The notes under the pieces were generated by a model. The model saw only the letters and a program-made list of their open reading frames with translations. It was not told where the DNA came from and ran no database searches. The position numbers and the translations under genes were made by a program. A DNA stretch of 64,000 bases. Source: Ophiocordyceps camponoti-saundersi (nom. inval.). Its lineage: Eukaryota; Ascomycota; Sordariomycetes; Hypocreales; Ophiocordycipitaceae. Below are positions 13,754 through 26,300 of the stretch, piece after piece (the stretch's first letter is position 1; the number at the start of each line of letters is the position of its first letter). Where the stretch lies: contig PDHQ01000127.1 in NCBI GenBank assembly GCA_003339415.1, positions 29,178 to 93,177 on the forward strand, in the 5' to 3' direction.

Positions 13754-14025
13754 CTTACCTAGGTTATATAAGACTCACACTTTTTTTTTCTTTCCTATAT
13801 TTCTACTTCGTCTAACCCTCTATCCTTACTTTTTTTTATATTTTTATATTTTTTTTTTTATTATTTTTATACGAAAATTACTATTAATTCTTTCCGGGTA
13901 TTGTCCGACCCTTATACTTAATTTTAAAGCAAAGCTATAAGTCCTAAATACCTAATTTTTTTTCTTTTTTCCTTTTTCCTTATTATCTAACCTTACTACT
14001 ACTTCTTTTCTACCCCCGCCCCCTA

Positions 14026-14766
14026 TTACTCGTTATCCGAGATAGTAATATACTCCTCTATATTAGGAGGCGCTCCGCTTAGAACTACTATTACCTATCC
14101 CCGCCGCCGGCTATTAAGCGACTTAATAAGAGCAGTTACTAAAATATAAGGTACCGGCCTAGGAGTCTGCGACGCTTAACCTTATTATACGAAAAAGTAT
14201 CTTATTATATAGGACTACTATATATAAGTAGTATAAGCCCCGTTACTATTTATCCGATATATATCGAAAAGGTAAGGATTTCTAGCGTAAATATAGTATA
14301 GTTCTACTACTACCTTACTATAACTTATAAGAAAGACCGCTAAAAAATAACTTAGGCGTCGGATAATAATAGCCTCGATACGCTTAGGATCCTAAGTATT
14401 ATTAAGGCGGATAAAGATATCGGATAACGGTATAGCCGCTAGTCGGATCTCCGCTTACTACTCTCCTATTAGTATTATTATTATATAATAGCTAAACTTT
14501 TCTTTCTAATATTTAAGGATATCTACTATATAAAGCGCCGGTTATCCTCCTTACTATAAGGTATATAAACTTAGTAAAACTTAGGTTAATAAGCTATAAC
14601 GCTATTAGGATAGGGAGGTATATTATATAACTAATAACTATTAATAAAAACGACTTAAGTATATCGTACGACTTATTAATCTTTGTTAAAGATTTTTTAA
14701 GTCGTCGTTATTATCTTCGTTAATTAGCTTAAAGAAGAAAGAAGAAGAAAGGAAGAGAAAGAGAGA
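14026..14766 (-). pseudogene. Antisense relic ORF inside Copia element 1, unknown function
   Basis: On the minus strand one frame runs about 245 codons from near 14766 down to a stop at 14026-14028. All internal stops are TAA or TAG, none TGA, as expected from RIP of Gln/Trp/Arg codons. Recognisable stretches are LINEDNNDDLKN near the amino end, AEIRLAAIPLSDIFIRLNNT in the middle, KVVVELYYIYARNPYLFDIY, and the acidic carboxyl end IEEYITISDNE followed by two stops. Gln would be frequent after reversal. I do not recognise the family. It lies wholly between RNase H and the 3' LTR and runs opposite to pol. It could be an element-encoded antisense gene, a captured host gene or chance, but the length and stop pattern argue for real coding origin. 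Confidence 0.6.
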
Positions 14767-14990
14767 GGGAGAGAGAGGGAGCGAGGAGGGGTTTTTATAC
14801 CCCTCCGCCTTTTACCACGGCACTGCGGGCGTTATTTACCTTTGCAGAATTTTTCGATCACATACTCGTTTAACATCGTACGACTATTTTTCTCTAGAAA
14901 CGTCTACCTTTTAGGAAGACGGAGTTTTTTTTTTTTTTCTTACAATGCCCTTTTATTTAGTATATCTTTTTATAAAAAGAAAAAGTCGAG

Positions 14991-15291
14991 TGTTAGATAT
15001 TGTCTCTCTATACCCCTTTATATCTGCTATACGATATATATATAGAGGATAGCATAGATATAGGGAAGCCTCTAACGAAATATATATTAATACCTAAGTC
15101 GTGCCTTATATAACTTAGGAGGTAGGAGGTAGCTTAGATAAGAAGAAGGAGGGTATAGAAGTAAAGTATTATCTAGCTATATAGCCGCTCTTCCTCGTAC
15201 GATAAAGGAAGGGCATCTATCTCTAATTATACTTAATATAGGTTACCTTTACTTTCTCTTACCTATACGTACGTGTAAAGACTACTTAATA
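14991..15291 (+). repeat. 3' LTR of Copia element 1
   Basis: Retains the TG start and more C/G than the left LTR. It is gap-free against 8234-8534, followed by GTAAG at 15292-15296. A segment just upstream, 14800-14990, keeps unusual CpA/TpG sites (for example GATCACATAC), so this end of the element was hit less. Confidence 0.9.
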
Positions 15292-15296
15292 GTAAG

Positions 15297-15660
15297 GGAG
15301 GTAAGGTTTATTTAGTATTATTATAATAGATAACGCTAATAGCTAGAATAAAAGTAACTAAAGTAGGATAATATATCTTTAATAGCGGAGGTAGGAAGAC
15401 TAATATAAACGCGTCCGCTTTTTTAAGTAAAGGATAATATAGCGTTATTAATAGCCGTAATAATAGCGGAGGAGATAGCTTATTATATAATATAATTTTC
15501 ATATTACTTCGCTAAGGTAAATAGAGGTTACGAGAGAGAATTAGTACTTATTAAGTCGATTACGTTTACTAGAAACGGTAACTTGCTCTAAGGAGTAAAG
15601 TTAATTAAGTTAGTAAGTAGTGCGGAGAGGGGAGAAGGTAAATAACTAGTAAATATATTA
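15297..15660 (-). pseudogene. Short hydrophobic relic frame interrupted next to the Copia insertion
   Basis: A minus-strand frame with an ATG at 15500-15502 is open to 15308 (64 codons). It is rich in Leu, Ile, Tyr and Pro with two hydrophobic segments, e.g. LLLRLLITLYYPLL and IYYPTLVTFILAISVIYY. Upstream on the same strand to about 15660 the same frame continues with stops that look like converted Gln codons, so the ATG may be internal to a longer relic. The Copia target site (GTAAG) lies directly downstream, so the element may have split an older sequence. No family recognised; a chance open frame in low-complexity DNA is possible. Confidence 0.3.
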
Positions 15661-15959
15661 AGAGGTATTATAATAAGATAAGGGTAATATAGTTAGAAAT
15701 AACGTAAGTAATTTAAGTTATAGCGGGTAGAAATAAATAGCTACTACTAAGGTATATATATTAAAATAAAAAGATAAAAGGGTAAAAAGATAAAGAGGTA
15801 GCTTATATATAGTTTTTTTTTATCTATATAGGTATAAGTTATAATATATATTAATAAGATTATAAAAATATAATACGCTAAATATATAAAGTTATCTAAC
15901 ATTATATAATAAAATATAAAAATATTAAAAAATTTAAATAAAGTTTTATATCGTTAATA
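15661..15959. other. A+T-rich spacer
   Basis: No gene or repeat recognised. It contains short purine-rich runs and TA-rich stretches. Confidence 0.4.
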
Positions 15960-18900
15960 TAAGGAGGGAGGTTTATTATATATATTAAAAATAAACTAGG
16001 AATAAGCAGGTATCCTTAGTTAAGAAAGTAGGAAAAAACCCTATAAGGTCCTATAATATATATATATATATAAGGGATTATACTAAAGTTTCAAGCCTTA
16101 ATTAAATTACTCTTCTTAAAACGCTCTCTTTATTTTCTATTATTATATTAGAAATTAAATCCTTATCTCTTTTCCTATAGAAAATTACTATATACCTTAA
16201 CTAGCTAAGGTTAAAAATCTTAACTTTATACTAATTAAAAAGTAAGATTATATATAATAATACGCTAAGGTAAGTATTAGCTAAGCTAGCATAAGGTATT
16301 ATTAAAAGTAAAAAATATAGAAAGTTAATTAATTATCTTATAATTTCTTTAACTTATCTAAGGAGTATTACTTAAATAGCTATAAGAATTAAGTTAAAGA
16401 ATATTCCGATATTACGATATAAAATTTATATAATAACGGAAAACCGAATAGAATAGTTATATATTTATTAAAAGATTTCGCTTCCTTAACGCTAGTTTAC
16501 TATTATTATTTTTAATATTCTTTATTATAGCGAAGCTATAACGCTAATTCCTATCTTATATTATTAACTTACTATAATACTAAGTATAAGTATATAATTA
16601 GTAATTATATTAAAACCGATCTAATATATATTTAGGATAAATTCTAAAACTAAATAAAGCTATAATATTAGCTTATTATATCTAAAGCTAAGATAGATAA
16701 TAGAAGCTTACTTATCCTTTACTTATAAGAATAGCTAGTTATTATTCTCCGCCTCTCCTCTTAATATTATATATATTAAAATAATATTACTAAATATTTT
16801 TAAGATATTAAAGCGGAGAGTATAATTTATATAAGTTTAGTATCGGTTTTCTTCTAAATATTAGCTACTAACTATTTAAGCTGCTTTTTACTTACTTAAT
16901 TATATTATATTAGTATATTATAAATAAAAAACTCTATTTAAGTATTTTTAAGGTTAGCTAGGATTATATAATATAAAGTTCTTTTTAATCTCCGTTTTCT
17001 TAGCCGATTTTAATTATTTTTAAGCTTTTAACTATTAAGTATATTTAATTACGAGGAAAGTCTTATATAAGTAAAAGGATTCTCTTAATTAAAAACTATA
17101 TCTTAGTTATATTATTAGATATATTTCCTTTACTTAATTTCTTATTTAAGTTTTATCTTTTTAATAAAACGCGTTTTTATTAATATTTATATTATTTTTA
17201 TTAAAATAATATTTTATTATAATAATAAAAGCTAATAATTATCTTTTACTAAAGTAGAAAATTAGCTCTTAATAATTAAACTCCTTAACTAAAACTTATA
17301 TACTAAGCTTAATATAGATATTATTATAATATTATAAGACGCTTACTATTAACTTAGCACTTAAGAATAACCTTAAATTATTAAGTTACGATAATTCGCT
17401 ATTATAGCTTTATAAGCTATTAGTAAGGTATTAAAAAAAGAACTTAAAAAATAATTAAAGTATTAGTTACTACTAGCTAATAATAATCTCTTACTAGCGA
17501 TAACTAATACTTTACTAAAAGCTCCTAGATTTAAACTAAAAATTACTAAACTTAATAACTAGTTAATATAGAGATACTTAACTTTACTAATAGTTAACTT
17601 AAATATAAAAAAAGAAACCCTTTTTACTATATCTATATCTTTTAAGTATTTTTACGGTTTCTAAGAAATTTCTTTAATAGCTATATAAAGGCTTTATTTT
17701 ATAACCTTAAGCGTTCGTAAACTAAGTATATAAATATTTAGATAAAATTTTTCTAATATTAAGCGATATAAGATAAGTTAAAGAAACTTAGGTCTTACGA
17801 TACTTATTAACTATTAATAAATAACTAAATATTAAGCTACTAAAAATAAGTATTTATTTATAAGTTTAATAAGAATAGCTTTAATATAAAGTATAAAGCT
17901 TATATAGTTATTTAAGGCGATTTTTAAAAAGAGTCTAACTTACCTCTCTATACCTTAACTTTACTAATAAAGTCTTATAAACTATTAATAGGTTTTATAA
18001 TATCTTATAACTTTAAAATATATTAGTTTAACCTTATTAACGCCTTCCTAAACTTTACGCTATAATAAGATAAATAAGTATTTTATTAATTACTTAATAG
18101 TTTTAAGTAACTTAGTAAAGTTATGCTCCCTTTTTTAATATAAGACTTTTTCGGCTTACCTTCTTCGTAAGGGTTTTATTTCTCTTAAAAAGATAATTAT
18201 ATCTAGATTAAAGATTCTCTAATTCTTTTCCTTTATATCGATAATCTTAGCTTAATATATTTACCTTAAAATAAGGGGGTAAGGTTTTCCTTAATAAACT
18301 TAAGAAAGATTTTATAATCTTAAATTTAGGAGGTTTATCGTAGTTTTTTAGATTAATATATAACGGGATAAGATAATATAATAAATTTTTCTCTTATAAT
18401 AAGCGTATACTAAGAAACTTAATATAAAATTTAAGATATAAATATAGAAAAAATTCTTTAAGGCGTTTTCGCTTAAGAAACTCTTTTTATAAAAAGGATA
18501 AATAACTCCCTAGTAAGTAATACTATACTAACTATATATTAACTTTATTAGTTACGTAGTAATTATTATTCGGTAAGATTTTATAAAATCTATTAGATAT
18601 ATATATTTAAGCTATATTTTAGAATTTACTTTTCTTTTACTAAACCTAAGACCTATACTTTATATTTTATAGAAACGAGTTAAAATCCGTATTACTATAT
18701 ACGGAATACTTTAATAATACTTAATTCGTAAAGATACTTAAAAGGAGGAGTACTTTTAGATATATTATATATTTCTTTAATATTATATTTTAATATAATT
18801 AGGAAACTAAAAGACGATTATAATAAGCATTATTAAAGTAAAACTACTTACCCTTACTTTTATAGTAAAAAAACTAATTGCCTTTTATCGCCTCGGCGAT

Positions 18901-20780
18901 AAATTTCGTATTATTCTTTTAAACTTTTCGAAGTTTTTTTATAATAATATATAAATAAAACGCTTACTAACGGAAAATATATTAAAGCTATTAACTAAGC
19001 TACGATATATTAATATTTTTTTTTTTTTAATATTAGCTATAATAGGAGATTTAAGATATATATATTAAAATCGCTTAGATTTAAATTTTAGCTAAAGTTA
19101 AAAATAAGTTTATAAAACCTATTTAAGGATAATTACTTAAGGAATTATAAAATAAACTTAAGCTTTAAAGTAAGGCTAATTAGCTTACTATAAGTTATAT
19201 ATATTTTATTTTACTTTATATATCTTATTTTAACTTATATTCTAATATTATTATTCGGGTAAGCGTTATTCTTTTAGATTTACTAAATATAAATAATTTT
19301 ATATTATCTTAAAAGTTTAGTTATAACTCTATTAATAACGCTCCCTTTTAGCGTTTACTTAACGCTATTAAGTAAAAGTAAGTTTATAAGGATAGGGTAT
19401 TCCTATAAGCTAGGTAATAGTATAGTAAAAATATAAAGGCGATAGGAGGCCGCTATACTTATCTTTAACTTTAGGGCTATTTTTTAGCTTAATAACTTCC
19501 TTTTCTTTCGTAAGGTTATCGTTATCCGGAATAGTAATAGCTAATTAAGTAAATAAACTAGCTATTTTAGTAGCGCGCTAGAATATATAGTAATAAGTAT
19601 AGCTAGCTTAGATATATAACCTATAAGCTTTATATTAGAACCTTTTAAAAGAAACGTAATACTTAAAAAAATAAGCTAAAGTTTATTAACGCGGGTATTA
19701 CTTATAAGGTATAGCGTTAGTAAAACCGTAACTTTATATAAGAAGTATATAGAAATATCTATTATTATATATAATTTAACTTTTAACTATCTATAACGGA
19801 GTTATAATAAGGGCTTAGAGGGTAACGTTATATATAAGCGTAGCGAGTGCTTATATTTCGGCGTCCTAAAAAGAAGCTTTATATTTTTTTTTTTTTTTCT
19901 TCTAAGAGTCTTAAATATAAAGAATTTATAAGGAGAGATTTATATTAATATATAATATATTTAATATATTATTTATCTAGGGATCGGCTATTATAATACT
20001 AAGTAGGTAGTATTTTCTATTAATACCCCTTTATATAAGAATAGGAAACTTTATTTTTAAAAGTAATATAAAAAAGAAAAAAGAAGCTACCGAAAGAAGG
20101 AGAAGAAGAGGATAAATAAAGAAGAAAGGTAAAAGAGGATAAGGAAAAAAGAAAAGAAGAAAAGAAAGGGAGAAGGGAAGAGGGCTATTTATACCCTTTT
20201 AAGATATCTTATTAAGCTTAATTAATTTATAAGTATAAAAGAGTAATAAACGAATAGATATCTCCCTTAGGGAATAAGAAAAGTAATAAATAAGTTTATT
20301 TTTTAAAAGATAAGAAGAGTAATAAATAAGTTTATCCCTTAGAGATAGGAAGGATAATTAATAAGTTTATTACCTAAGGGATAAGCAAAGTAGTTAAAAA
20401 GATATATATATAAAGTCTTTTACGTTTTTTTTTTTTCGCTTTAAGGTTTCGATAATCTCTTCTTATAATTTTTAAAAATAAGGTTCTAGCTTATTAAATA
20501 CTTCTAAATAAGCTTATAAGCTTAAGTAAGTATATTATATATATATATATAAGAAAGTATCTCTTTTATATTATAAAAGTAAGTATTAGTCTTATAAATA
20601 ATAGTTATAAACGTAAAAAGGAAACGGTTTTTAGAGAATAGTTATAAGTATATATCTAAGCGGTAAGATTAAAGCGTTATTATTTATATTTACTACTTAT
20701 AAAAAAGGATATCGGTCCCTATTATATTTTTAGATAAGACTTAAGAAATAATATCTAAATCTAAAAAATAAAAAGTAAAG
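15960..20780 (+). mobile_element. Unresolved transposon family X, longest copy
   Basis: A ~4.8-kb block whose parts recur in the same order elsewhere. The 18200-19170 part matches 48930-49900, 19190-19800 matches 51370-51960, and 20080-20780 matches both 50770-51310 and 52250-52770. The last block starts with a GA-rich run, then shows GGGTATTTATAC-like and CTTATAAGCTTA segments. Multi-copy, co-linear and RIP-altered structure argues for a transposable element. I could not find LTRs or convincing terminal inverted repeats, and no protein family can be named. The true 5' limit is uncertain. Confidence 0.5.
17215..17570 (+). pseudogene. Possible coding relic within family X
   Basis: One plus-strand frame across this stretch reads with stops that are only TAA/TAG. 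It includes ALQAISKVLKKEL-like residues (Q where a TAA now stands) followed by LLLANNNLLLAITNTLL. A Leu/Asn/Lys-rich helical tail of this kind resembles the carboxyl ends of some fungal pogo-type transposases, but that is only a weak compositional likeness and I see no catalytic triad. It could equally be another transposon protein. Confidence 0.25.
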
Positions 20781-21042
20781 GAAAATTATTATACGGTTTA
20801 TTTTATAAACTTTACTTATAGTTACTACTAAGCGTAGCTAGTCTTATATTTTAGGGACTAGCTTAGCTATATAAATATAGTAAAGTTATTATTATTATTA
20901 TAAGTATTTAAAATATCGATACCTTTATTAGTGCTAATATTATATTCTAATAAAAATAAAAACTTCTTAGGGCTAGGTACGTCCCCTCCTTAGTTTAGAA
21001 AAATAACGCGCTATTAGCTAAAATATATACTTATACTTATAA
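20781..21042. other. Spacer between family X and the Gypsy element
   Basis: A+T-rich, with no gene seen. It contains a GTACGTCCCCTCC patch near 20980. Confidence 0.4.
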
Positions 21043-21250
21043 AAGCTAGATAAGCTAACGATAAAAGGATTAAATAAGCTAATTATAAGTATAAGAAATA
21101 AGCTTAATATAAAGATTAATAAGTGCCCTTATTTATTAATATATATATATATCTTTTAGGAATAGCTGCCCCCTTATATAAGCAGTTAAGTAAATATTAA
21201 TTATATAATTAAAATAATATAATCCCCTTTTAACCTTCCCCCTCTAGCTA
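21043..21250 (-). repeat. 3' LTR (left) of Gypsy-like element
   Basis: 208 bp, matching 30161-30368. Shared core includes AATAAGCTAATTATAAGTAT, TAATAAGTGC, ATAGCTGCCCCCTTATATAA and AACCTTCCCC. Ends read (A/T)AGCTA...TAGCTA, consistent with an original TGGCTA/TAGCCA short inverted repeat. Because the coding relic is on the minus strand, this is the 3' LTR. Confidence 0.8.
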
Positions 21251-24200
21251 GTTTATTACTAATACTAAAATAATAAATTAAAGTCTAAAAGTAAAATAGA
21301 TAAAAAAGAGGATAAAAAGTAAAATAATAAATAAAAGGGGAATAAATAAATAACGAAGGGAATAAATAAGCTATAATAACTAAGTAAATAATTAAACCTT
21401 ACTAGATTCTATTATAAATAAAGACTTTATAGATAAAGTCTTCTAGTTAGGCTTCGTTAATACCTTAATAATATTTAAAGTCTATTTAAAAAAAACCTAA
21501 TTATTACGAAGTTTTTTTCGCAGCTTACTATTTTCCTCCTTAAGTGCTTAAAGCTTATCGTTAACCTTTATTATTTACTTAGTAAGAGGTAATAAATATC
21601 TAAGTTTAAGGTTATTAACTTTAAAAAGAGCGTTAATCTTCTTTTATATTCTAGTTATAAATATCTCTCTATCTTTTCTATTATCTCTAATAGTCGCCTA
21701 ATTAGTTTAGTTATTATTATTATTAATAACTCTTATTATTATTAGTTTAACTACTATTAATTTAGCTACTATTATTAGCTTAGTAGCAGTAATCTTTATA
21801 AAAATATTATTTATTTATTAGTTAATAACTTAACTATTATTTAAGGAAGAGTTAAAACTAGAAATAGCGATAAGAGGAGCTTTATTAACTATAAGAGTCT
21901 AGGTTAATATACCTTATTTAAAATAGCTTATCTATTTCGTTATATAACCCTTAGTTATAAGCGTTATCTTAATAGCTATCGCTAGTAATAATAATAATAT
22001 TATAGCTAATATCTTCGGTAGCGGCTTTTAAGCTAGTAATTTTTATCGCTTATATTATATAGCTACTTAATAGTTTATATTATTCTATACTATATTATAA
22101 AGTAATTATTTTAGCATATTTTAGCCGGTATTTAATAGCTTAGCAAGGGCTATTATAGTTTATATAATATTAATATTAGAATCTAAGTTAGTTTATAAGT
22201 TATTAATCCGTTTAGTAGTCTTTATTAGTGCTATATATATCTCGATCTTATTACTTAACGCCGGGTATAATATATAATAAATTCGATATAATACCGCTCG
22301 ATAAATCTAGCGTTTAAAGTATCCGATTTAAAATATTATTATACTCTTAATTAAGAGGTTATTAGGAGGGTATTAAATATAATTATTAACCTTAAGCGTT
22401 AAGCTATAGAAGTCTTATAAAGGCGTCTAAGCTAGGGTAAAGAATATAATGCTAATATTATTAGCGATAAGGAATAGCTTCTTTAAGGTATATAAGTATA
22501 TAAGTAAATATTATAACTTAAAAGCCTCCGCTTCGAAAATACTTTAGAACTTAATAATATAAAGTATAACCTTTTTATTTTCTATCTTTATCTATATTAT
22601 TCTAATAACTAGCTAAGCTACCTATTAGCTATTCTAAGCTTTATTTTTAAAGTTACTATTAGCTAGCTTAATTATATAATTTATTACTTTCTTTTAAGAT
22701 TTTAAAATTTTAATCTATTTAAAATAGTAATTACGGGTAAGGTAAGCGTATACTTAGTTAAATTTTACTTTAGAAGCTACTTATATAGGGGCTGCCTTTT
22801 TAGCTAGCTTATCGTTATTTACTAATAGAGGCGAAAGGTGCTTATCCGTTAGCTCCCTTTTAGCACTTTATCTTAGCTTACGGAAAATAAAGTTTATATT
22901 TTATAACTAAAGGAAGTAGTTATATAATATTCTTATAGGTAAAATATATTTATCCGGGCGAATAAAACGCTTCTTATTATAATAATCCTTATAAAATATT
23001 TTAAATAATATTCCTTAAAAGTCCTTATCTTTATTATAAACGTTAAGCTCGCTTAATAATTAGTATAGTATATTTTCGTTATCGGAAATATAGTTAGGCG
23101 TTTTTTTTTAAGTTTTCGTATCTTAAAATATACTTATTATAAGGGCCTTACTCTTAGATAGTCGCGGGGCTATTTTAAAAAAAAAAAAGGTAAGAGAAAT
23201 ATAGATAAGTTATAAAAAGGCTTGAAAAATAAAAATATATAATAGTGCAGTTCTATTATAGTACGTAGTTAGTTAAAAAGTAAATATTACGGGAGGATAA
23301 GAAGGTAAAGTTACGAAACTATAAAGTAAGGAAAAGAAAAGTATATAAAGGAAAAGAGGAAGGAAAACGATATAGTTATACTTAAAGTTTTTATAAGCCT
23401 ACTAGCTTACTAAGTAGTAGCTAGTTATTAGGCTTTAAATAGTTAAGTTAGTTATAGTATTTCTTTAATAAGTCCTTATAAAATAATAGCCCCTAAGCCC
23501 TTTTAATAAATAAATAGTTAATATACCTTAATATTTAAGATATTTTCCTAACTTAGTAGTATAGCTTAAATAGCCTAATTTACGTTAGCTTAAGTTTCCT
23601 AATAGCTCCGTTTATAGTTAGATAAACTTATATACTAGGGGTTAAACTAAACTTATCTCTTTTATTATAGATAAATATTTTATAATATATAATCTTATTA
23701 AACTTACCTTTAGCTGCCTATCTCCGGTATTTAGCTTAGCTTATAAATTCTATAATAAGGTTAGTATATCTCCCTTATAAGGGCTATTTTACCTACTCCC
23801 CTAATCTTAAAGCTTTACGTAATAATTCTATAAATTAAAATAGGTTTAGACTAGTTTATATTATTCCGTAAAGCACTTTAGTAAGTAAGTAGCTTAAAGT
23901 CCTAATAACTTTATAGTTAAGTTACTATATAACTATTAGCAGATATTTAAACTAAGTATTTTTAGGAGGCTATAATCTTTTTAAAAGTTATTAAAAGATC
24001 TTATTTATTATCTTAACTAAGCTTACGCTATAATATAACTTAGATAGCGCTATTACTTAAAGTATATCTTTTACTATTAAGAAAGCTAAAACTTCCCTTA
24101 ATAAAAAAGCGGAACCTAAGTTAGAGTAAATAGCTATAAATATAATTATAATAAAGTTTAGCTAATTTCTTAGCTTAATAATAGTCTCTAAAGCTCCCGT

Positions 24201-24889
24201 TATTTAGTAGGCTATAAGCTATATAAAATAAGAGAAATAGTTAACTAATATTAATATAAATTTAATCTTATTTGCAGCTATTAGGAATAATTTTATATAG
24301 TTTATAATAAGGACCTAAAAGGGTGCTAAAATATAAATTAGCTAATCCGGCGCTTTTAGCTTTTAGTTAGAATATAAAGTATATTCTTTATAACTTACTA
24401 TATAGGATATAATATCCTAAGCTATACTAGGCTAAAAAATATATATATAGAGTTATTAACGCGTAGTATTTAGCTTAAAGTAGCTACTTAAGTTGTAAGC
24501 TTAATAAAGTACTTATAAGATCTTATATTAAAGGAGGTATCTCTACTACTTAGTTAAATAACTCCCTTTATATAATAAGGTATTTATTTATATTAACTAT
24601 TTAAAAAATACCGCTTATTATTTAATATAATTTACTAAAATACGATTAAGTTTATTAGGAACTTTACTATATTATAGCTAATTAACTATATCTATATAGT
24701 AGTAGTTTATATAATAGTTTAATAGCTTTAATATCTTATCTGTCTCTTTTATAAGTACTATAGCTGCTCGGAGGTTTACTTAGGTCTTATTATCTTATTT
24801 TTCCTAAGTTTATAAAGCTAATAAGGTATTCTATTAAAGTATAGTTAGTTATAGTAAAGGGGTGCTTATTTTATTAGTAGGTAGTTTCT
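21251..24889 (-). pseudogene. Expected Gypsy integrase and 3' region, heavily decayed
   Basis: By position this should hold integrase and the 3' untranslated part. Stretches of minus-strand frame with TAA/TAG stops are visible around 24000-24890. I could not place the HHCC zinc finger, the DDE residues or a chromodomain with confidence. The lower part, 21251-22500, shows no readable frame. Confidence 0.35.
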
Positions 24890-26300
24890 TAAAAAGTATA
24901 CCTGCTAGGTATTTAAGAAGCGCCTTATAGCCTTATAAGCTATCTTTCTATTTTTATAGTCCGGTATTAATATTAACTATTCCCTAATTAGTAACGTCCG
25001 TAGCTTAGTATTTATCTAATAAGAAGATAGTTCTAAATAAACTATCTATAGCCTAGTTTCGCGAACCCTTAATATAGGCAATCTTAATATTTAGTAGCTA
25101 TAGCTTAATTACCTATTAAGCGTAGATACTTTTATAGCCCTTAGAAATTAGGAACTATATAATAAGGAAGTAGTCTATAAAAATAGTTAATTTATCTACT
25201 ATACGGAATAAATATTAGTAGTAATAGCAGAATTCGATTAAAGTATAAAGTTCCCGCTTATATATTTTATAATTACGCTATATCTTCGTAAAAAGAAAGG
25301 AGTTATATAAAATTAGCACTAAGCTATCTCCTTATTACTATAAAATAATATAACTTACTTTAAACTTTAAAGTATTTATATATATAAGTACTAGCTTATT
25401 AAGTTAAGGCCTGTAAATAGCTACTACTACTTTAGTAAGAGACTTAAAAATTATAAAAAATAAAGCTTTAGATAGCCCTTATAAGAAGGGAATATTTCTA
25501 GTAAGTCGTATTAATAGTTAAGAGAACTCCGCGTAATTAACTATTTATCTCCGGTAAGGTTTAATTACTTTAAGGAATACTTTAACTTACCTTTAATTTA
25601 TTAGCACTAGCTATTTTTAGATTTTCTAAAGCCTCCTAAGCTTAATTATAATCTATTTACCTATATAATATATTTATCCTATTATTAAGATTTTTATTAT
25701 ATTAAGAAAAACCTTTTTAAAACTTAACCGGAGTAAGGCTTATAATAATCTAAGTAGAAAGTAGTTCCTAATAAACGCTTATTATTTTTTAAATATAGTA
25801 TATTTTAAGAAGATATTATTTATATAGTTATTAAGAGGCGTAATATAATAGCTTTTAGTAAGGACCGCTAATAAAAATAGTTCGGGCAGAGGTTTAAGTA
25901 TAGCCTTAAATACTAGCTTTATTATTTTAGTAAAGCTATAAGCTATAAATTAGGTCCCTTAAGGGAGCCTTATAAGCTATAATTAGGAAAAACTAAAGAT
26001 TTAAAATACTAGAACGTAGCGTAGTTTAAATACGATAAATATAGCTTAGTAGCTATACTTTAAGTTAAATATACTAAATAAATATATTCTTAAATTAAAA
26101 AGTTTATTATAAAGCTTTAATAATAATAAGATAATAATACTTAGTAAGTCTTCGTTAATATTATAGTAGTTAATTATTAATCGTATTTTAGCTTATAAGT
26201 TAGACTTATTCTTAACTACTATAATAAGTTCCGCTAACTATTAGCTTAACTTATTATTAGCCGCTATTATATACTTATAGATTCCTAAGTTAATATTCTT
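24890..26300 (-). pseudogene. Gypsy reverse transcriptase/RNase H relic
   Basis: The clearest part is the RNase H tail at about 25053-25224, reading IDYFLII(stop)FLISKGYKSIY, then LLNIKIAYIKGSRN. It is followed, across one stop, by AIDSLFRTIF, a decayed form of the conserved ADxLSR motif that ends Gypsy RNase H domains. Upstream at 25620-25800 a frame reads SLTPVKF(stop)KGFS(stop)YNKNLNN, in the place where the RT-RNase H connection is expected. The RT catalytic YxDD could not be located, so the RT part is assigned by order only. Confidence 0.55.

Larger units (their letters stand above)
8234..15291 (+). mobile_element. Complete, RIP-inactivated Ty1/Copia LTR retrotransposon (7058 bp)
   Basis: Defined by two 301-bp LTRs, a 5-bp target duplication and a pol relic in Copia order (protease, integrase, reverse transcriptase, RNase H). 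About 1.2 kb of extra DNA between RNase H and the 3' LTR carries an antisense frame (14026-14766). A purine-rich stretch at 14972-14990 just before the 3' LTR may be the polypurine tract; another GA-rich run lies at 14731-14790. The primer-binding site after 8534 is too altered to call. Dense TAA/TAG codons make it incapable of autonomous movement. Confidence 0.9.

Noticed and set aside
14842..15045. 67-codon plus-strand ORF with ATG
   Set aside because: It spans the end of the Copia interior and the start of its 3' LTR and consists largely of Phe/Tyr/Ser runs from T-rich DNA; no independent coding sign.
24600..24750. Gypsy RT catalytic YxDD on the minus strand
   Set aside because: A YYYIDI-like stretch exists, but it lies downstream of the RNase H tail on the coding strand, the wrong place for RT, and lacks the second Asp.
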